This document shows positions 26,752 through 36,290 of a stretch of DNA of 48,516 nucleotides, piece after piece; the first letter of the stretch is position 1; each line of letters opens with the position of its first letter. The notes beneath the pieces are model-generated. The model saw only the letters and a program-made list of their open reading frames with translations, searched no databases and was not told the DNA's origin. A program made the translations under genes and the position numbers. The stretch is taken from contig JAISYS010000026.1 in the NCBI GenBank assembly GCA_031269735.1, positions 1-48,516 on the forward strand. The letters run 5' to 3'. Source of the stretch: Candidatus Endomicrobiellum cubanum (GTDB taxonomy: Bacteria; Elusimicrobiota; Endomicrobiia; Endomicrobiales; Endomicrobiaceae).

Positions 26752-27836
26752 TTTTTATAACCTTGCACAACTTTTATTATCTTAAGTATTTCATTATTTT
26801 TAATAGATGGATGGACTGGAATAGATATAACTTCTTGAGCTGCTTTTTCTGCCTCTTTGCAAAGACCATGTTTATAACCTAATTGTTTATAGAACGGTTG
26901 ATTGTACATAACAGTGTTATAATAAATGCCACTACCTATATCATTTTTTGCAAGATATTTAATAAATTTATCTCTTTGATTAACTCTAAGCGTATATTGA
27001 TGAAATACATGCCTATAATGTTTAGGAACAAAAGGAATCTGTAAAAAATCTAATTCTTTAAAAGCTTCGTTGTACATATTTGCTATTTCTATTCTTTTTT
27101 TAATCCAACTTTCAAGCTGTTCTAGTTGAGCTATACCGATTGCTGCAGCAAGGTTTGTAAGTCTATAATTGTACCCTAAAACAGTATGTGTTGAATGAGA
27201 CTCTCTTCCATGATTTATAATCTGTCTACCATATTTATCAGAATTTTTATTATTCGTTAAAACCATCCCACCTTCACCAGTCATCATATTTTTTGTAGCA
27301 TAAAAAGAAAATGCAGACGCATCTCCAAAAGATCCGACCTTTTTATTTTTAAACTCTGCTCCATGTGCCTGACAAGCATCTTCAATAAGTTTAAATCCGT
27401 ACTTCTTTTTAAGTTCTAATATTGCGTCCATATCGCAAGCAAGCCCATATAAGTGCACTATTAAAACTGCTTTTACATTCTTCTCTCTTTTTAGAGTTTC
27501 TTCGAGTTCTAGTGGATCTATATTAAAAGTTTTTGGGTCAATATCTACAAATATAGGTTTAGCACCACACATTAAAATTGAATTTGCGGTAGCTATAAAA
27601 GAAAATGGTGTAGTTATAACTTTATCTTGTGATTTAATACCACACATTAAAAGAGCAGTGTGCAAAGATGTAGTCCCATTTGCATTTGCAATAGCATATT
27701 TTGTACCACAATATTTTGAAAAAGATTGCTCAAACTGAGTAACATATTTGCCGCTTGCCAAAATCTTTGAATCTAAAACTTCTTTAATTAATTGCCTTTC
27801 TTTTTTTCCAATAACAGGACATGCTACATTAATCAT
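26748..27836 (-). CDS. gnnB: DegT/DnrJ/EryC1 aminotransferase, probable GnnB
   Basis: This is a PLP sugar aminotransferase of 362 aa. The start ATG follows GAAGGAAAAA. Family motifs are ANANGTTSLHTALLMCGI near 53, IEDACQAHGAEFKNKKVGSF near 153 and the PLP-lysine region FSFYATKNMMTGEGG near 178. GnnB aminates the 3-keto sugar made by GnnA to give UDP-GlcNAc3N, the precursor of amide-linked lipid A. Only its linkage to gnnA and the lpx genes separates it from other DegT enzymes. Confidence 0.82.
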   Translation of the reverse strand: MINVACPVIGKKERQLIKEVLDSKILASGKYVTQFEQSFSKYCGTKYAIANANGTTSLHTALLMCGIKSQDKVITTPFSFIATANSILMCGAKPIFVDIDPKTFNIDPLELEETLKREKNVKAVLIVHLYGLACDMDAILELKKKYGFKLIEDACQAHGAEFKNKKVGSFGDASAFSFYATKNMMTGEGGMVLTNNKNSDKYGRQIINHGRESHSTHTVLGYNYRLTNLAAAIGIAQLEQLESWIKKRIEIANMYNEAFKELDFLQIPFVPKHYRHVFHQYTLRVNQRDKFIKYLAKNDIGSGIYYNTVMYNQPFYKQLGYKHGLCKEAEKAAQEVISIPVHPSIKNNEILKIIKVVQGYKK

Positions 27837-27846
27837 TTTTTCCTTC

Positions 27847-28647
27847 TTATACACCAAATATAGTAACTTTTTCTTCTTGTGCTTTCTTTATAACTTCGTC
27901 TTTGTCTAAAATTAGGGTAACACCAGCTTCTATTGCCATTGCTCTTATTCTGTTTTGTTTTAAAGTGTCTATCGTTTGCAAACCAATAACAGGGACATCA
28001 AACCTAAAATCTTGGTTTGGTTTTGCTACTTTAATCACTATAGCATTTTCTCCACCAAGCTTATATGCTCTCTTTATACACTCGTCTGTACCTTCTACCG
28101 ACTCAACAGCTAGCACAGACCTATCCTTAACAACGACAGTTTGTCCAATATCAAAACCAGCTATACCTTTTGCTATCTTGTACCCAAAATCAACATCCTT
28201 GCTTTCATCTAAAAAGAGTTTCTTTCCAGCTATTAAACCTGGCAAAGCAAGTAAGTGTTTTAAGTAAGTGTGAGAATCTATTAAATACATCCCCTCCTTT
28301 TCGAACTCGTTAGCTATGGTTTTTAAAATAGTATCTGTTTTTTTGTTTATTAAACTACCCATAACTTTTATAGCACGAAAATCCATACTTATAGCAGAAT
28401 AAATTTTTACATGTTTTACTTGACCTGCCATTATAACGTTTTTAATATTTTCACTTTTCAATGCATCTATAATTTTTTGAAATTTTCCAATTGAAAACCA
28501 AAAAATTTTATCACAAACTTTTTCTAATTTAGGGTCTGCTTCTTCTTTTAAAGCAATACAAACAACTTTATTTCCACTTTTTTTAATCTCATGTGCAACT
28601 AAAAATGGAAACCTATTATTGCCGGCAATAAGGCCTATGCTTTCCAT
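27847..28647 (-). CDS. lpxI: UDP-2,3-diacylglucosamine pyrophosphatase LpxI
   Basis: LpxI (formerly DUF1009) hydrolyses UDP-diacylglucosamine to lipid X, replacing LpxH in many bacteria. The 266-residue protein has GLIAGNNRFPFLVAHEIKKS at the start, MAGQVKHVKIY near 94, and the catalytic region RFDVPVIGLQTI near 222, containing the conserved aspartate. It sits between lpxA and gnnB with a 10-base gap to the latter. No LpxH-like gene is in the window, so this is probably the enzyme for that step. Confidence 0.93.
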   Translation of the reverse strand: MESIGLIAGNNRFPFLVAHEIKKSGNKVVCIALKEEADPKLEKVCDKIFWFSIGKFQKIIDALKSENIKNVIMAGQVKHVKIYSAISMDFRAIKVMGSLINKKTDTILKTIANEFEKEGMYLIDSHTYLKHLLALPGLIAGKKLFLDESKDVDFGYKIAKGIAGFDIGQTVVVKDRSVLAVESVEGTDECIKRAYKLGGENAIVIKVAKPNQDFRFDVPVIGLQTIDTLKQNRIRAMAIEAGVTLILDKDEVIKKAQEEKVTIFGV

Positions 28648-28691
28648 GTTATTCTCTTATCATTAATTATGGACGCTTCAAAATCAAATAT

Positions 28692-29453
28692 TTAAGGCCT
28701 CGCTAGACCTCTTTTAGAACTTTCTACAAACTTAATAATCTCTTTGACGCAAACTGACTGAATTTGTTCAAGTTTTGATAAAGCATCTTTAAGTAAAAGC
28801 TTTGATTTAAAAAGTATACGGTAAGCTTCTTTAACCGCATCTATATCTATTGAAGAAATTTTTCTTCTTTTCATTCCAACTAGATTTAATCCATCAAGTT
28901 TTACTCTATCACCAGCGCACAAAGCATAGGGAATTATGTCCATAGTAACAGCTGCACCAACACCTGTCATTGTATCTTTGCCAATTTTTACAAACTGATG
29001 TATTCCAACAAGTCCGCTTATAAAAGCATTATCGCCTATTTCAACATGACCGCCAGCTGCAGAACAGTTTGCCATAATAACATAGTCGCCTATTCGACAA
29101 TCATGCGCTACATGAGATGAAGTCATAAAGTAGCAATTTTTACCTATTACAGTTTTGCCAGTTTTTTTTGACCCTCTATTAAAAGTCACAAATTCCCTGA
29201 CTGTAGTACCATCCCCAATATAAACTTTTGATGGTTCATCATTATAACTTAAATCTTGAGGAGGCGTACCTATAGAAGCTGAATTATAAACTTTGCAGTT
29301 ATCACCTATTTGTGCATGCTCAATAAAAACATTAGAGCCTATTATCACATTTTTACCTATAACAACATCTTTTCCTATTACAGTATATGCACCTATAGAA
29401 ACATTATTACCCAAAATTGCAGTCCCGTCTATTATAGCTGTTTTATGAATCAT
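28692..29453 (-). CDS. lpxA: Acyl-ACP--UDP-(3-amino)-GlcNAc O/N-acyltransferase LpxA, copy 1
   Basis: This is a left-handed beta-helix acyltransferase that starts lipid A synthesis. Hexapeptide repeats run through about residue 190. The catalytic histidine is in SSHVAHDCRIGD near 119, IHQFVKIG follows near 160, and the LpxA C-terminal helices contain DGLNLVGMKRRKIS. The ATG start gives 253 aa. It is directly before lpxI and gnnB, so it is the likelier partner for the 3-amino sugar; that is inference. A second, diverged copy lies at 30248-31012. Confidence 0.92.
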   Translation of the reverse strand: MIHKTAIIDGTAILGNNVSIGAYTVIGKDVVIGKNVIIGSNVFIEHAQIGDNCKVYNSASIGTPPQDLSYNDEPSKVYIGDGTTVREFVTFNRGSKKTGKTVIGKNCYFMTSSHVAHDCRIGDYVIMANCSAAGGHVEIGDNAFISGLVGIHQFVKIGKDTMTGVGAAVTMDIIPYALCAGDRVKLDGLNLVGMKRRKISSIDIDAVKEAYRILFKSKLLLKDALSKLEQIQSVCVKEIIKFVESSKRGLARP

Positions 29454-29476
29454 TTTGTTCACTAACTCCAAATCAA

Positions 29477-30214
29477 TTAAAGTTTAAATCTATAAACTAC
29501 GCTAAGAGTAAGCTTAGAAAAAGTATAATTTATTTCTGAGGCTAATGTGTTTCCTATATAAATCTCTTTAGGTCTACCATTGCTTACATTACCACTGAAA
29601 TCATACAATATTTCAAAAAATAAACCCAACGGTAAATCGTAACCTAAACCCAAACCATAATAAACACCAAAATATGTAGTATTATTATTGTCTAGAACAG
29701 CTATTTATCCGGATCTAAAGCTCTAAGAAAAGAATTAATAATATCATCATAGCTAGGTTTAATATGCAAAATGGCAAGTCCTAAATTCCCTTTTAAATAA
29801 AGATTTTCTAAACTTTTTATAGGGTAAAATTGCAATGTCACATAAATTGGATATGCACTAACTTTAATTTCATCAAGACCGAGATCTTCAAAGACTTGTT
29901 TTTCAGAATTACTGAAAGAAACAGATCTTGAAAGAGAATAACAAATTCCGATTCCCCACTTTAATTTGCTTGCAGTAGTATACAAATACTCTAATGCCAA
30001 ATCGATATTTGCATTAACGTTGTCACTCGTACTAGAGTCAATAATTTTTTGCGGAACACCATTAAGTAAAACTTTATTATCAGAAGTTCCCAATTTACCC
30101 AAAATCCCATATCCGGCTTTTATGGTTAGTTCTTGATCCCCTATGGTTTTACTAAAAGAACCATTACAAACATAAAAAAGTAAACAGAAAAACTAATAAG
30201 GCAAGTCTTTTCAC
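29477..30214 (-). pseudogene. Frameshifted outer-membrane beta-barrel protein
   Basis: A signal peptide begins at a GTG (30212-30214): MKRLALLVFLFTF, then a stop. Shifting frame by one at the T6 run restores CNGSFSKTIGDQELTIKAGYG. That frame runs to DPDK, where a stop appears. A further one-base shift at a short A run (near 29701) restores DNNNTTYFGVYYGLGLGYDL and the C-terminal VVYRFKL with alternating barrel-like residues. Both lesions lie in homopolymer runs, so sequencing error or slippage cannot be excluded. It lies between the two lpxA copies. Confidence 0.75.
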
Positions 30215-30247
30215 AACAACCCCCAAATAAAGTTATATGAATATTTT

Positions 30248-31012
30248 CTATTTTGGTCTTGTAATACCTCTTTGAGATCTTTTTATAAAATCTGTTATAT
30301 CTTTAACGTAAAGTGAATTAGATTCTTCTAACTTTGCTATAGCATCCTCTAAACTTAATTTAGACATAAAAAGAATCCTATATGCAGATTTTATATCTTC
30401 TATTTCTGAAAGTTTAACCTTTTTTCTTTTTAAACCTATAAGATTAAGACCCACCAAAACAGCCCTATCACCTTGAACTGTCACGTAAGGTATAATATCC
30501 ATATTAATCATAGAGCCTGCGCCAATAATCACAGACTTCCCTATTTTGCAAAATTGATGTACCCCAATACTTGCACTAAGAATTGCGCCATCATCAATCT
30601 CAACATGACCTGCAATACCCGTTGAATATCCAACAATTACATTATCTTTAATAATACAATCATGAGCTATGTGAGCACAAGCCATAAGTAAACAATTATT
30701 GCCTACCACAGTCTGTCCAGCTGCAGCAGTCCCTCTATTTAAAGTAACACCCTCTCTTATAGTGGTATTATCGCCAACTATAACTTTAGTATGCTCTCCT
30801 TGATATTTTAAATCTTGAGGACGTTTACCTATAGAAGAAAAATTAAAAATCTCACAATTTTTACCTATTTGAGCATACTCTATAACACATTGTCCGTGAA
30901 TTTTAGTCCCAGACTTTATAACAGTATCCGGACCTATTACAGTATAAGGACCTATCTCTACATTATCTTCTATAACAGCATCTTTACTTATAATAGCTGT
31001 TTGATGTATCAT
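30248..31012 (-). CDS. lpxA: LpxA-type acyltransferase, copy 2
   Basis: A second full-length LpxA of 254 aa begins MIHQTAIISKDAVIEDNVEI. Hexapeptide repeats are followed by the catalytic CAHIAHDCIIKDN near 118 and GVHQFCKIG near 160. The C-terminal helices contain VGLNLIGLKRKKVK. A GGGGTGG precedes the ATG. It is clearly homologous to copy 1 but differs in the acyl-pocket region (IIGAGSMINMD against MTGVGAAVTMD). It follows fabZ, the usual place for the standard lpxA. The two copies may prefer different sugars or acyl chains. Confidence 0.92.
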   Translation of the reverse strand: MIHQTAIISKDAVIEDNVEIGPYTVIGPDTVIKSGTKIHGQCVIEYAQIGKNCEIFNFSSIGKRPQDLKYQGEHTKVIVGDNTTIREGVTLNRGTAAAGQTVVGNNCLLMACAHIAHDCIIKDNVIVGYSTGIAGHVEIDDGAILSASIGVHQFCKIGKSVIIGAGSMINMDIIPYVTVQGDRAVLVGLNLIGLKRKKVKLSEIEDIKSAYRILFMSKLSLEDAIAKLEESNSLYVKDITDFIKRSQRGITRPK

Positions 31013-31031
31013 TATCACCACCCCTCTTAAG

Positions 31032-31502
31032 CTATTGTCTATCTACAATAATAAACATAAATTCCGCTTCTGTTGTAAGCTTACCATCCACATAAGCTTC
31101 TCCTTTCATTTTGCCGCGTTTGCCACCACCTTTTATTATTTCAACATGAAGTTCAAGAAGATCCCCTGGTTTTACTGGTATGCGAAATTTAACCTTATCT
31201 ATTGACATAAAATAAGCTAACTTATCCTGCATTTGAGGTTTTGAAAGAAACATAACACAAGATGTCTGTGCCATAGCTTCAACAATTAAAACCCCTGGCA
31301 TTATAGGAGCACCGGGAAAATGCCCTTGAAAAAAACTCTCATTTCCGCTTACACATTTATAGCCTACAGCTTTTGTAGGACAAGAAGAATCTACTTTAAC
31401 TTTATCTATCATTAAAAATGGATACCGGTGAGGAATATACTTTAAAACTTCCTCATGACTTAAAATTTTTTCAGTTGGAGATAATTCTATATTTATATTC
31501 AC
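31032..31502 (-). CDS. fabZ: 3-hydroxyacyl-ACP dehydratase FabZ
   Basis: FabZ dehydrates beta-hydroxyacyl-ACP in fatty acid synthesis. The hot-dog motifs are YIPHRYPFLMIDKV near 25, with the catalytic histidine, and QGHFPGAPIMPGVLIVEAMAQ near 65, with the glutamate region. I chose a GTG start because GGAGG lies five to six bases upstream. The frame remains open to 31550, inside lpxC, which would add 16 residues unlike the family. In some phyla lpxC and fabZ are fused; here they are separate, 16 bases apart. Confidence 0.94.
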   Translation of the reverse strand: MNINIELSPTEKILSHEEVLKYIPHRYPFLMIDKVKVDSSCPTKAVGYKCVSGNESFFQGHFPGAPIMPGVLIVEAMAQTSCVMFLSKPQMQDKLAYFMSIDKVKFRIPVKPGDLLELHVEIIKGGGKRGKMKGEAYVDGKLTTEAEFMFIIVDRQ

Positions 31503-31518
31503 TCTTTCCTCCGAAATT

Positions 31519-32376
31519 TTAATTCTTTTTAATAATGGCTTTACTAACAAATTCTTTCACAAAATTTATATTGTTTTTATGTCCTGGTTTTTGAGCAACT
31601 ATTTTTGCTTTAATGGGTTTTCCTACTAAATAAAGGTCCCCTATTAAATCTAAAATTTTATGCCGTACAAATTCGTCTTCATAGCGGAGTGGCTCTTTAT
31701 TGTGTATTCCGCTTAACCCTATAACTATGGCATTTTCCATTGAGCCGCCAAGAGCAAGCCCATTTTTTTTCAAAGCCTCTATTTCATAGTCAAAACAAAA
31801 GGTTTTAGCGCTAGCAAAATCAATTAAGTAATTATCTTTATTTAAGTCCCTTAAAGATAAATTTTGATGTTCTAAAAATGGGTGGTCAAAACCTATAGTA
31901 CAATCTATTTCTAAGTGATCGCTAGGATATGCTGAAATTTTAGTTTTCCCAGATTCAAAATGAATTGGCTCATTAATCGTATAAAATTCCCTTTGCGCAT
32001 CCAACTCTTTTATACCAGCATTTAAAAGAGTTTCTGTAAAGATTTTTGAACTTCCATCTAAAATTGGAGGTTCATTATTGTTTATCTCTATAGCTAAGTT
32101 ATCAATACTTAAAGCTGCGCATACAGACATTATATGTTCTATTGTATGTACTCTTGCACCATCTTTCCCTATCACAGTCCCTCTTACAGCAAGTCCTGTA
32201 GCTGTATTTTCATAATTTGCCTCAATTTCAGGTTTATTAGGTAAGTCAACCCTTATAAATCTTATGCCATAATCAGCTTGGGTTACTGGCTTAAATACTA
32301 CAACACTTTTATTCCCTGTGTGAAGACCGATACCCTCAAGCGAAATCTTTTTTAAAATAGTCGTTTGTTTTGTCAT
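31519..32376 (-). CDS. lpxC: UDP-3-O-acyl-N-acetylglucosamine deacetylase
   Basis: LpxC is the zinc-dependent committed step of lipid A synthesis. The 285-residue protein has ISLEGIGLHTGNKSVVVFKP at the N-terminus, zinc ligand HTIEHIMS near 77, PILDGSSKIF near 107, FDYEIEALKKNGLALGGSM near 200 and the second ligand region RHKILDLIGDLYLVG near 236. The length is slightly short but all key residues are present. It lies between lpxD and fabZ with short gaps. Confidence 0.96.
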   Translation of the reverse strand: MTKQTTILKKISLEGIGLHTGNKSVVVFKPVTQADYGIRFIRVDLPNKPEIEANYENTATGLAVRGTVIGKDGARVHTIEHIMSVCAALSIDNLAIEINNNEPPILDGSSKIFTETLLNAGIKELDAQREFYTINEPIHFESGKTKISAYPSDHLEIDCTIGFDHPFLEHQNLSLRDLNKDNYLIDFASAKTFCFDYEIEALKKNGLALGGSMENAIVIGLSGIHNKEPLRYEDEFVRHKILDLIGDLYLVGKPIKAKIVAQKPGHKNNINFVKEFVSKAIIKKN

Positions 32377-32383
32377 AATAAAT

Positions 32384-33412
32384 CTACTTATCCTCTAGAT
32401 CTTTTTTTATTTTTTTTAAATCGTTATAAATTTCAGGTAATTTTCTAATTAAAGCTCTTATTTTTATACTTTGGTTTAAAGGCGCCATAGGGTTTCCACC
32501 TACTTGTTGGCCATCTTTTACATTACCAGAAATACCAGATTGACTTGCAATAGTTACATTATTACCTATTTTTAAATGTCCGCCAAGACCAGTTTGTCCT
32601 GCAATAGTTACATTATTACCTATGTGAGTAGAACCTGCTATCCCTACTTGAGCTACAATAATACAATCTTCCCCTATTTCAACATTGTGAGCTATCTGTA
32701 CAAGATTATCTATTTTTGTCCCATTACCTATCTTAGTTGAATCAAAAGTAGCTCTATCTATAGTAGTATTTGCGCCTATTTCAACATCATCTCCTATCTT
32801 TACGTAACCTATTTGAGGAATTTTATAAATTTTCCCAGAAATATTCGCAAACCCAAACCCATCTCCCCCAATAACAGCTCCAGGTTGTATTATAACTCTA
32901 TTTCCAATAATTGTACCTTCTCTTATAACTACATTCGGATAAATAAGGCAATCATCTCCAATTATAACATTTTTGCCTATATAAACATTTGGAAAAATCT
33001 TAGCATTATTTCCAATTTTTGTACCACTCTCAACAACAACGTTTTGTCCAATATAAGCAGATATCCCTATAACAGAATCATTAGATATACAAGCAGTACT
33101 ATGTATTTTTGTTTCTATTTCATTTAATCTTTCTTTTTCTATTAAGCTAAGCACTATACTATAAGAATATTGAGGGTTTTCTACCTTTATAATATTTTTA
33201 TCTTTAAATTTTGAAATATCTGTATCAAAAGCTACAAATATAACACCCGCTTTAGTTGTTAAAGCATCTTGCAAATATTTTAAATTTCCTAAAAAAGAAA
33301 TTTCATTTTCTTTTGCATTAGAAAGACTATTAAGACCAGTTAAAAGAATATCTTTCTTGCCAATAAGCTGGCCAGCAACAATATTTGCTAATTCACAAGC
33401 AGTTAACTTCAT
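32384..33412 (-). CDS. lpxD: UDP-3-O-(3-hydroxyacyl)glucosamine N-acyltransferase
   Basis: LpxD adds the second primary acyl chain. The 342-residue protein has an N-terminal uridine-binding domain ([15 protein letters not shown] near 34). Many hexapeptide repeats follow, with the catalytic histidine in [15 protein letters not shown] near 245 and the family block [19 protein letters not shown] near 185. It begins next to the skp stop (no gap) and is followed by lpxC. Confidence 0.95.
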   Translation of the reverse strand: MKLTACELANIVAGQLIGKKDILLTGLNSLSNAKENEISFLGNLKYLQDALTTKAGVIFVAFDTDISKFKDKNIIKVENPQYSYSIVLSLIEKERLNEIETKIHSTACISNDSVIGISAYIGQNVVVESGTKIGNNAKIFPNVYIGKNVIIGDDCLIYPNVVIREGTIIGNRVIIQPGAVIGGDGFGFANISGKIYKIPQIGYVKIGDDVEIGANTTIDRATFDSTKIGNGTKIDNLVQIAHNVEIGEDCIIVAQVGIAGSTHIGNNVTIAGQTGLGGHLKIGNNVTIASQSGISGNVKDGQQVGGNPMAPLNQSIKIRALIRKLPEIYNDLKKIKKDLEDK

Positions 33413-33982
33413 TTATTTCCCTTTTATATCTTTTACAATCTCGTCGGTAATGTTTTTATATTTACCAAATAAAACACTTTTTTTATCCAAGATTGTGTCT
33501 ACGTGATACTTTTTTGCAAATTCTTTCAACAAAGTCTCTATATCTTTTAAAACTTCTGCGCTATAACGTTGTTCCAGCAAAGATATATCTTTCTTTGAAC
33601 TTTCAGACAAATCTGAAATTTTTATACTTTGTTCTTTTAAAATTACTAAAAGACTTTCTAATTCTTTTGATAGTTCACAGACAAGCACTTCATTATTTTC
33701 CAGCTTTGCTTTTGATATTTTTGACTCTAAAGTTTCTATTTTAAATTTCAACTTATTAAACTCTTTTATTAAATCTTCTATAATCACTTTTCTTTTATAG
33801 GCAAACTCTTTAATTTCATTTTTATATTTTAGTGTTTTTGGGTAAGCATTAAATATTTCGTCCATATCAACACAAAAAACACTATTAAAAACTTCAACAC
33901 TTAAAGGTTCATCTAGACCAAATCCCTTTAAAGATATAAAAATCAAACAAAAAACTAATAAAAAAAATTTTTTAGAAAACAT
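33413..33982 (-). CDS. skp: Skp/OmpH-family periplasmic chaperone
   Basis: The start ATG at 33980-33982 lies inside the bamA 3' end and overlaps it by 11 bases; the preceding GGGAA is the likely ribosome site. The 189-residue product has a signal peptide (MFSKKFFLLVFCLIFISLKGFG). A long charged coiled coil follows at about 50-160, as in the Skp/OmpH chaperones that deliver outer-membrane proteins to Bam. The bamA-skp-lpxD order is the standard envelope operon order. Confidence 0.85.
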   Translation of the reverse strand: MFSKKFFLLVFCLIFISLKGFGLDEPLSVEVFNSVFCVDMDEIFNAYPKTLKYKNEIKEFAYKRKVIIEDLIKEFNKLKFKIETLESKISKAKLENNEVLVCELSKELESLLVILKEQSIKISDLSESSKKDISLLEQRYSAEVLKDIETLLKEFAKKYHVDTILDKKSVLFGKYKNITDEIVKDIKGK

Positions 33983-36227
33983 TTCCCATCGTAAAATAGA
34001 ACTCTTGTAAAGGTTCACCCTCTTTATGGTTTAACCCGTAGCCATAATCAAGTCTTACGGGGAAAACTGGCGTTGCTATTCTTATCCCAAACCCTACTCC
34101 AGAGCGTAAATTCTTTTCCCCACTTCCAAGCTCCAAATTTATATTATTAAAATCTGTCCAAGAGCCACCTATATCATAAAAAAAAGCACCTACAAGTATT
34201 GACCTGTCTTTTTCTGTAACTATAGGGAACTTATATTCTAAATTTAAAACACCTTTTACTTTACCACCATTTTTAGAGCCTATTTGTACTCTAGGCTTGT
34301 AACCTCTAATATCGCCTTGGCCACCTACATAAAATCTTTCGTAAATTGGAACTGAAGTCTGATTTCCATAAGCTGTAATTGCACCAAGCTCAATATTAGC
34401 ACATAACACTAATTTCCAAAAAGTTGGGAAAAACCAAGTAGACCTTGCAATACCTCTTATATAGTTTATTTCTCCTCCTAGTTCATTACTTGCCACTTGG
34501 AATTTAAGAAATTGTCTACTACCCTTTGAGGGATCAAAAACATAATCTCTAGAATCATAAATAATCCCTGTAGATACACTAGAGGTTTTTCCTTTTGAAA
34601 GATCGGCAGCTTGTTCTATTTGTTTTTTCACATCATCTTTCATATCTTTAAGCTTTATGTCTTCCAAAGTATATCCAAAAGCTAAGGCTACAGTCTCGCT
34701 TAATCTAGGGCCAATCTCTGTAGAAAAACCTACTCTCCCCTCTTCGTAAGCATCTGTATAAGTTGTATAATCTTTTTTCCTATTTGTATTAAAAAGGCTT
34801 AAAGTTAACTTTATATTTTTGCCTAAAATTCTTGGCTCTGTCCAATCTAATTCATAATTTCGCCTGCGAGCACCAAATTCACATAATAAATTCAATCTTT
34901 GGGCTAAACCAAATAAATTCATATGTTGTATCTGAAAAGAACCTATCAGCAAATCAACTGAAGAATATCCAATTCCAGCCGTAACCATGCCAGGCTTCCC
35001 TTCTGTAACAGCAAGAGACAGGTCTAGAACACCTTGATCACCTGTAGGCATAGGTTGGGTCTCAACACTTTCAATAAAACCTAAATTATAAATTTTCTCT
35101 ACACTTCTACGCACCTTTTGCAAAGAAAACACATCCCCTGGAGACAAAAGGACTTCTCTTCTTATTACTTTATCTTTTGTAGAAACAAGACCATCAATAT
35201 AAATGTTGCCTACATATACTATTGTATTCTCTTGAATTGAAAAGTTTACATCTACCATACTAGAAACTTCATTTGATTTAGTAAATTCCGGCTCAATTTT
35301 TGCATTTAAATAACCTCTGTCAGAATATAAAGAATATATATTTCTAACTATTTCAATAATTTGGGCCTGATTATAAATTTGTTTCTTTTTTAATTTAATT
35401 ACTTTTTGAATATCCTTATCATCAATAGCAAAAGTTCCAGTATAACTTACATCACCAATTTCATATCTATTGCCTTCATCTATATTGATTTTTAAAAACA
35501 TTTCTGTCCTACTTTCATTATATGTAATAGATGAAGACAGCAACTGATAATCCATAAAACCCTTATCTTTATAAAAACTTTGTACTGCCATTAAATCCGC
35601 TTGAAAAATACCTTCTTTAAATATTTTTTTAGGTCTTGTTTTCATAATCCTAAGAATTTTTTTAGTCTTAAACGAAAACACCCCCTCTACATCTACTCCA
35701 CCTATAACAACTTTATTATTTTCCGTTATAACAAAAGTTATAGTGATTTTATTTGTGTCTGCATCCACCGTTGGATAAGCTTCTATTTGGCAATCTGCAT
35801 AACCTTTATCGCTATATAACTCTAAAATTTTATTTTTAGTTTCTTCCAATTTTAAGATGTCATAATATTCTTTTTCTTTTAATACACTTGTTCTTTTTAG
35901 TTTATTTGTTGGTAAAGCTGAATTCCCTTTAAAAACAATACGATTTATATAAGGTTTTTCTGTAACTGTAAAAGTAAGAATCCCTCGTTGGTCATCAAAG
36001 CTTACTTCGACATTTTCAAAATAGTCAAGACCAGATATAGAGCGAACATTTTCTCTAGCTACATCTGCAGAATATATTTCGCCCTTTTTAATGTTAATAG
36101 CTGATAAAACTGTTTTTAATTTAACACTATGTAGTCCTTCAACCAAAACAAAAGATACTCTATCTATACCATAAACAATTGATGTGAAAAAAAACATAAA
36201 AAATATAAGCACAACACGATTTTTCAT
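33972..36227 (-). CDS. bamA: Outer membrane protein assembly factor BamA
   Basis: BamA inserts beta-barrel proteins into the outer membrane. After a signal peptide (MKNRVVLIFFMFFFTSIVYG) come about five POTRA repeats to roughly residue 410, then an Omp85 barrel. The barrel has VGGQGDIRGYKPRVQ near 645, carrying the conserved RGY lid-loop motif, and ends FYFTMGNVF with a terminal phenylalanine. The ATG follows GGGAG by six bases. The 751-residue length is normal. Confidence 0.96.
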   Translation of the reverse strand: MKNRVVLIFFMFFFTSIVYGIDRVSFVLVEGLHSVKLKTVLSAINIKKGEIYSADVARENVRSISGLDYFENVEVSFDDQRGILTFTVTEKPYINRIVFKGNSALPTNKLKRTSVLKEKEYYDILKLEETKNKILELYSDKGYADCQIEAYPTVDADTNKITITFVITENNKVVIGGVDVEGVFSFKTKKILRIMKTRPKKIFKEGIFQADLMAVQSFYKDKGFMDYQLLSSSITYNESRTEMFLKINIDEGNRYEIGDVSYTGTFAIDDKDIQKVIKLKKKQIYNQAQIIEIVRNIYSLYSDRGYLNAKIEPEFTKSNEVSSMVDVNFSIQENTIVYVGNIYIDGLVSTKDKVIRREVLLSPGDVFSLQKVRRSVEKIYNLGFIESVETQPMPTGDQGVLDLSLAVTEGKPGMVTAGIGYSSVDLLIGSFQIQHMNLFGLAQRLNLLCEFGARRRNYELDWTEPRILGKNIKLTLSLFNTNRKKDYTTYTDAYEEGRVGFSTEIGPRLSETVALAFGYTLEDIKLKDMKDDVKKQIEQAADLSKGKTSSVSTGIIYDSRDYVFDPSKGSRQFLKFQVASNELGGEINYIRGIARSTWFFPTFWKLVLCANIELGAITAYGNQTSVPIYERFYVGGQGDIRGYKPRVQIGSKNGGKVKGVLNLEYKFPIVTEKDRSILVGAFFYDIGGSWTDFNNINLELGSGEKNLRSGVGFGIRIATPVFPVRLDYGYGLNHKEGEPLQEFYFTMGNVF

Positions 36228-36290
36228 CAAAAACTCCCACAATAGGATAACAACTTTAGCATTTTACTAAAAATACATGCCTTTCTCAAA

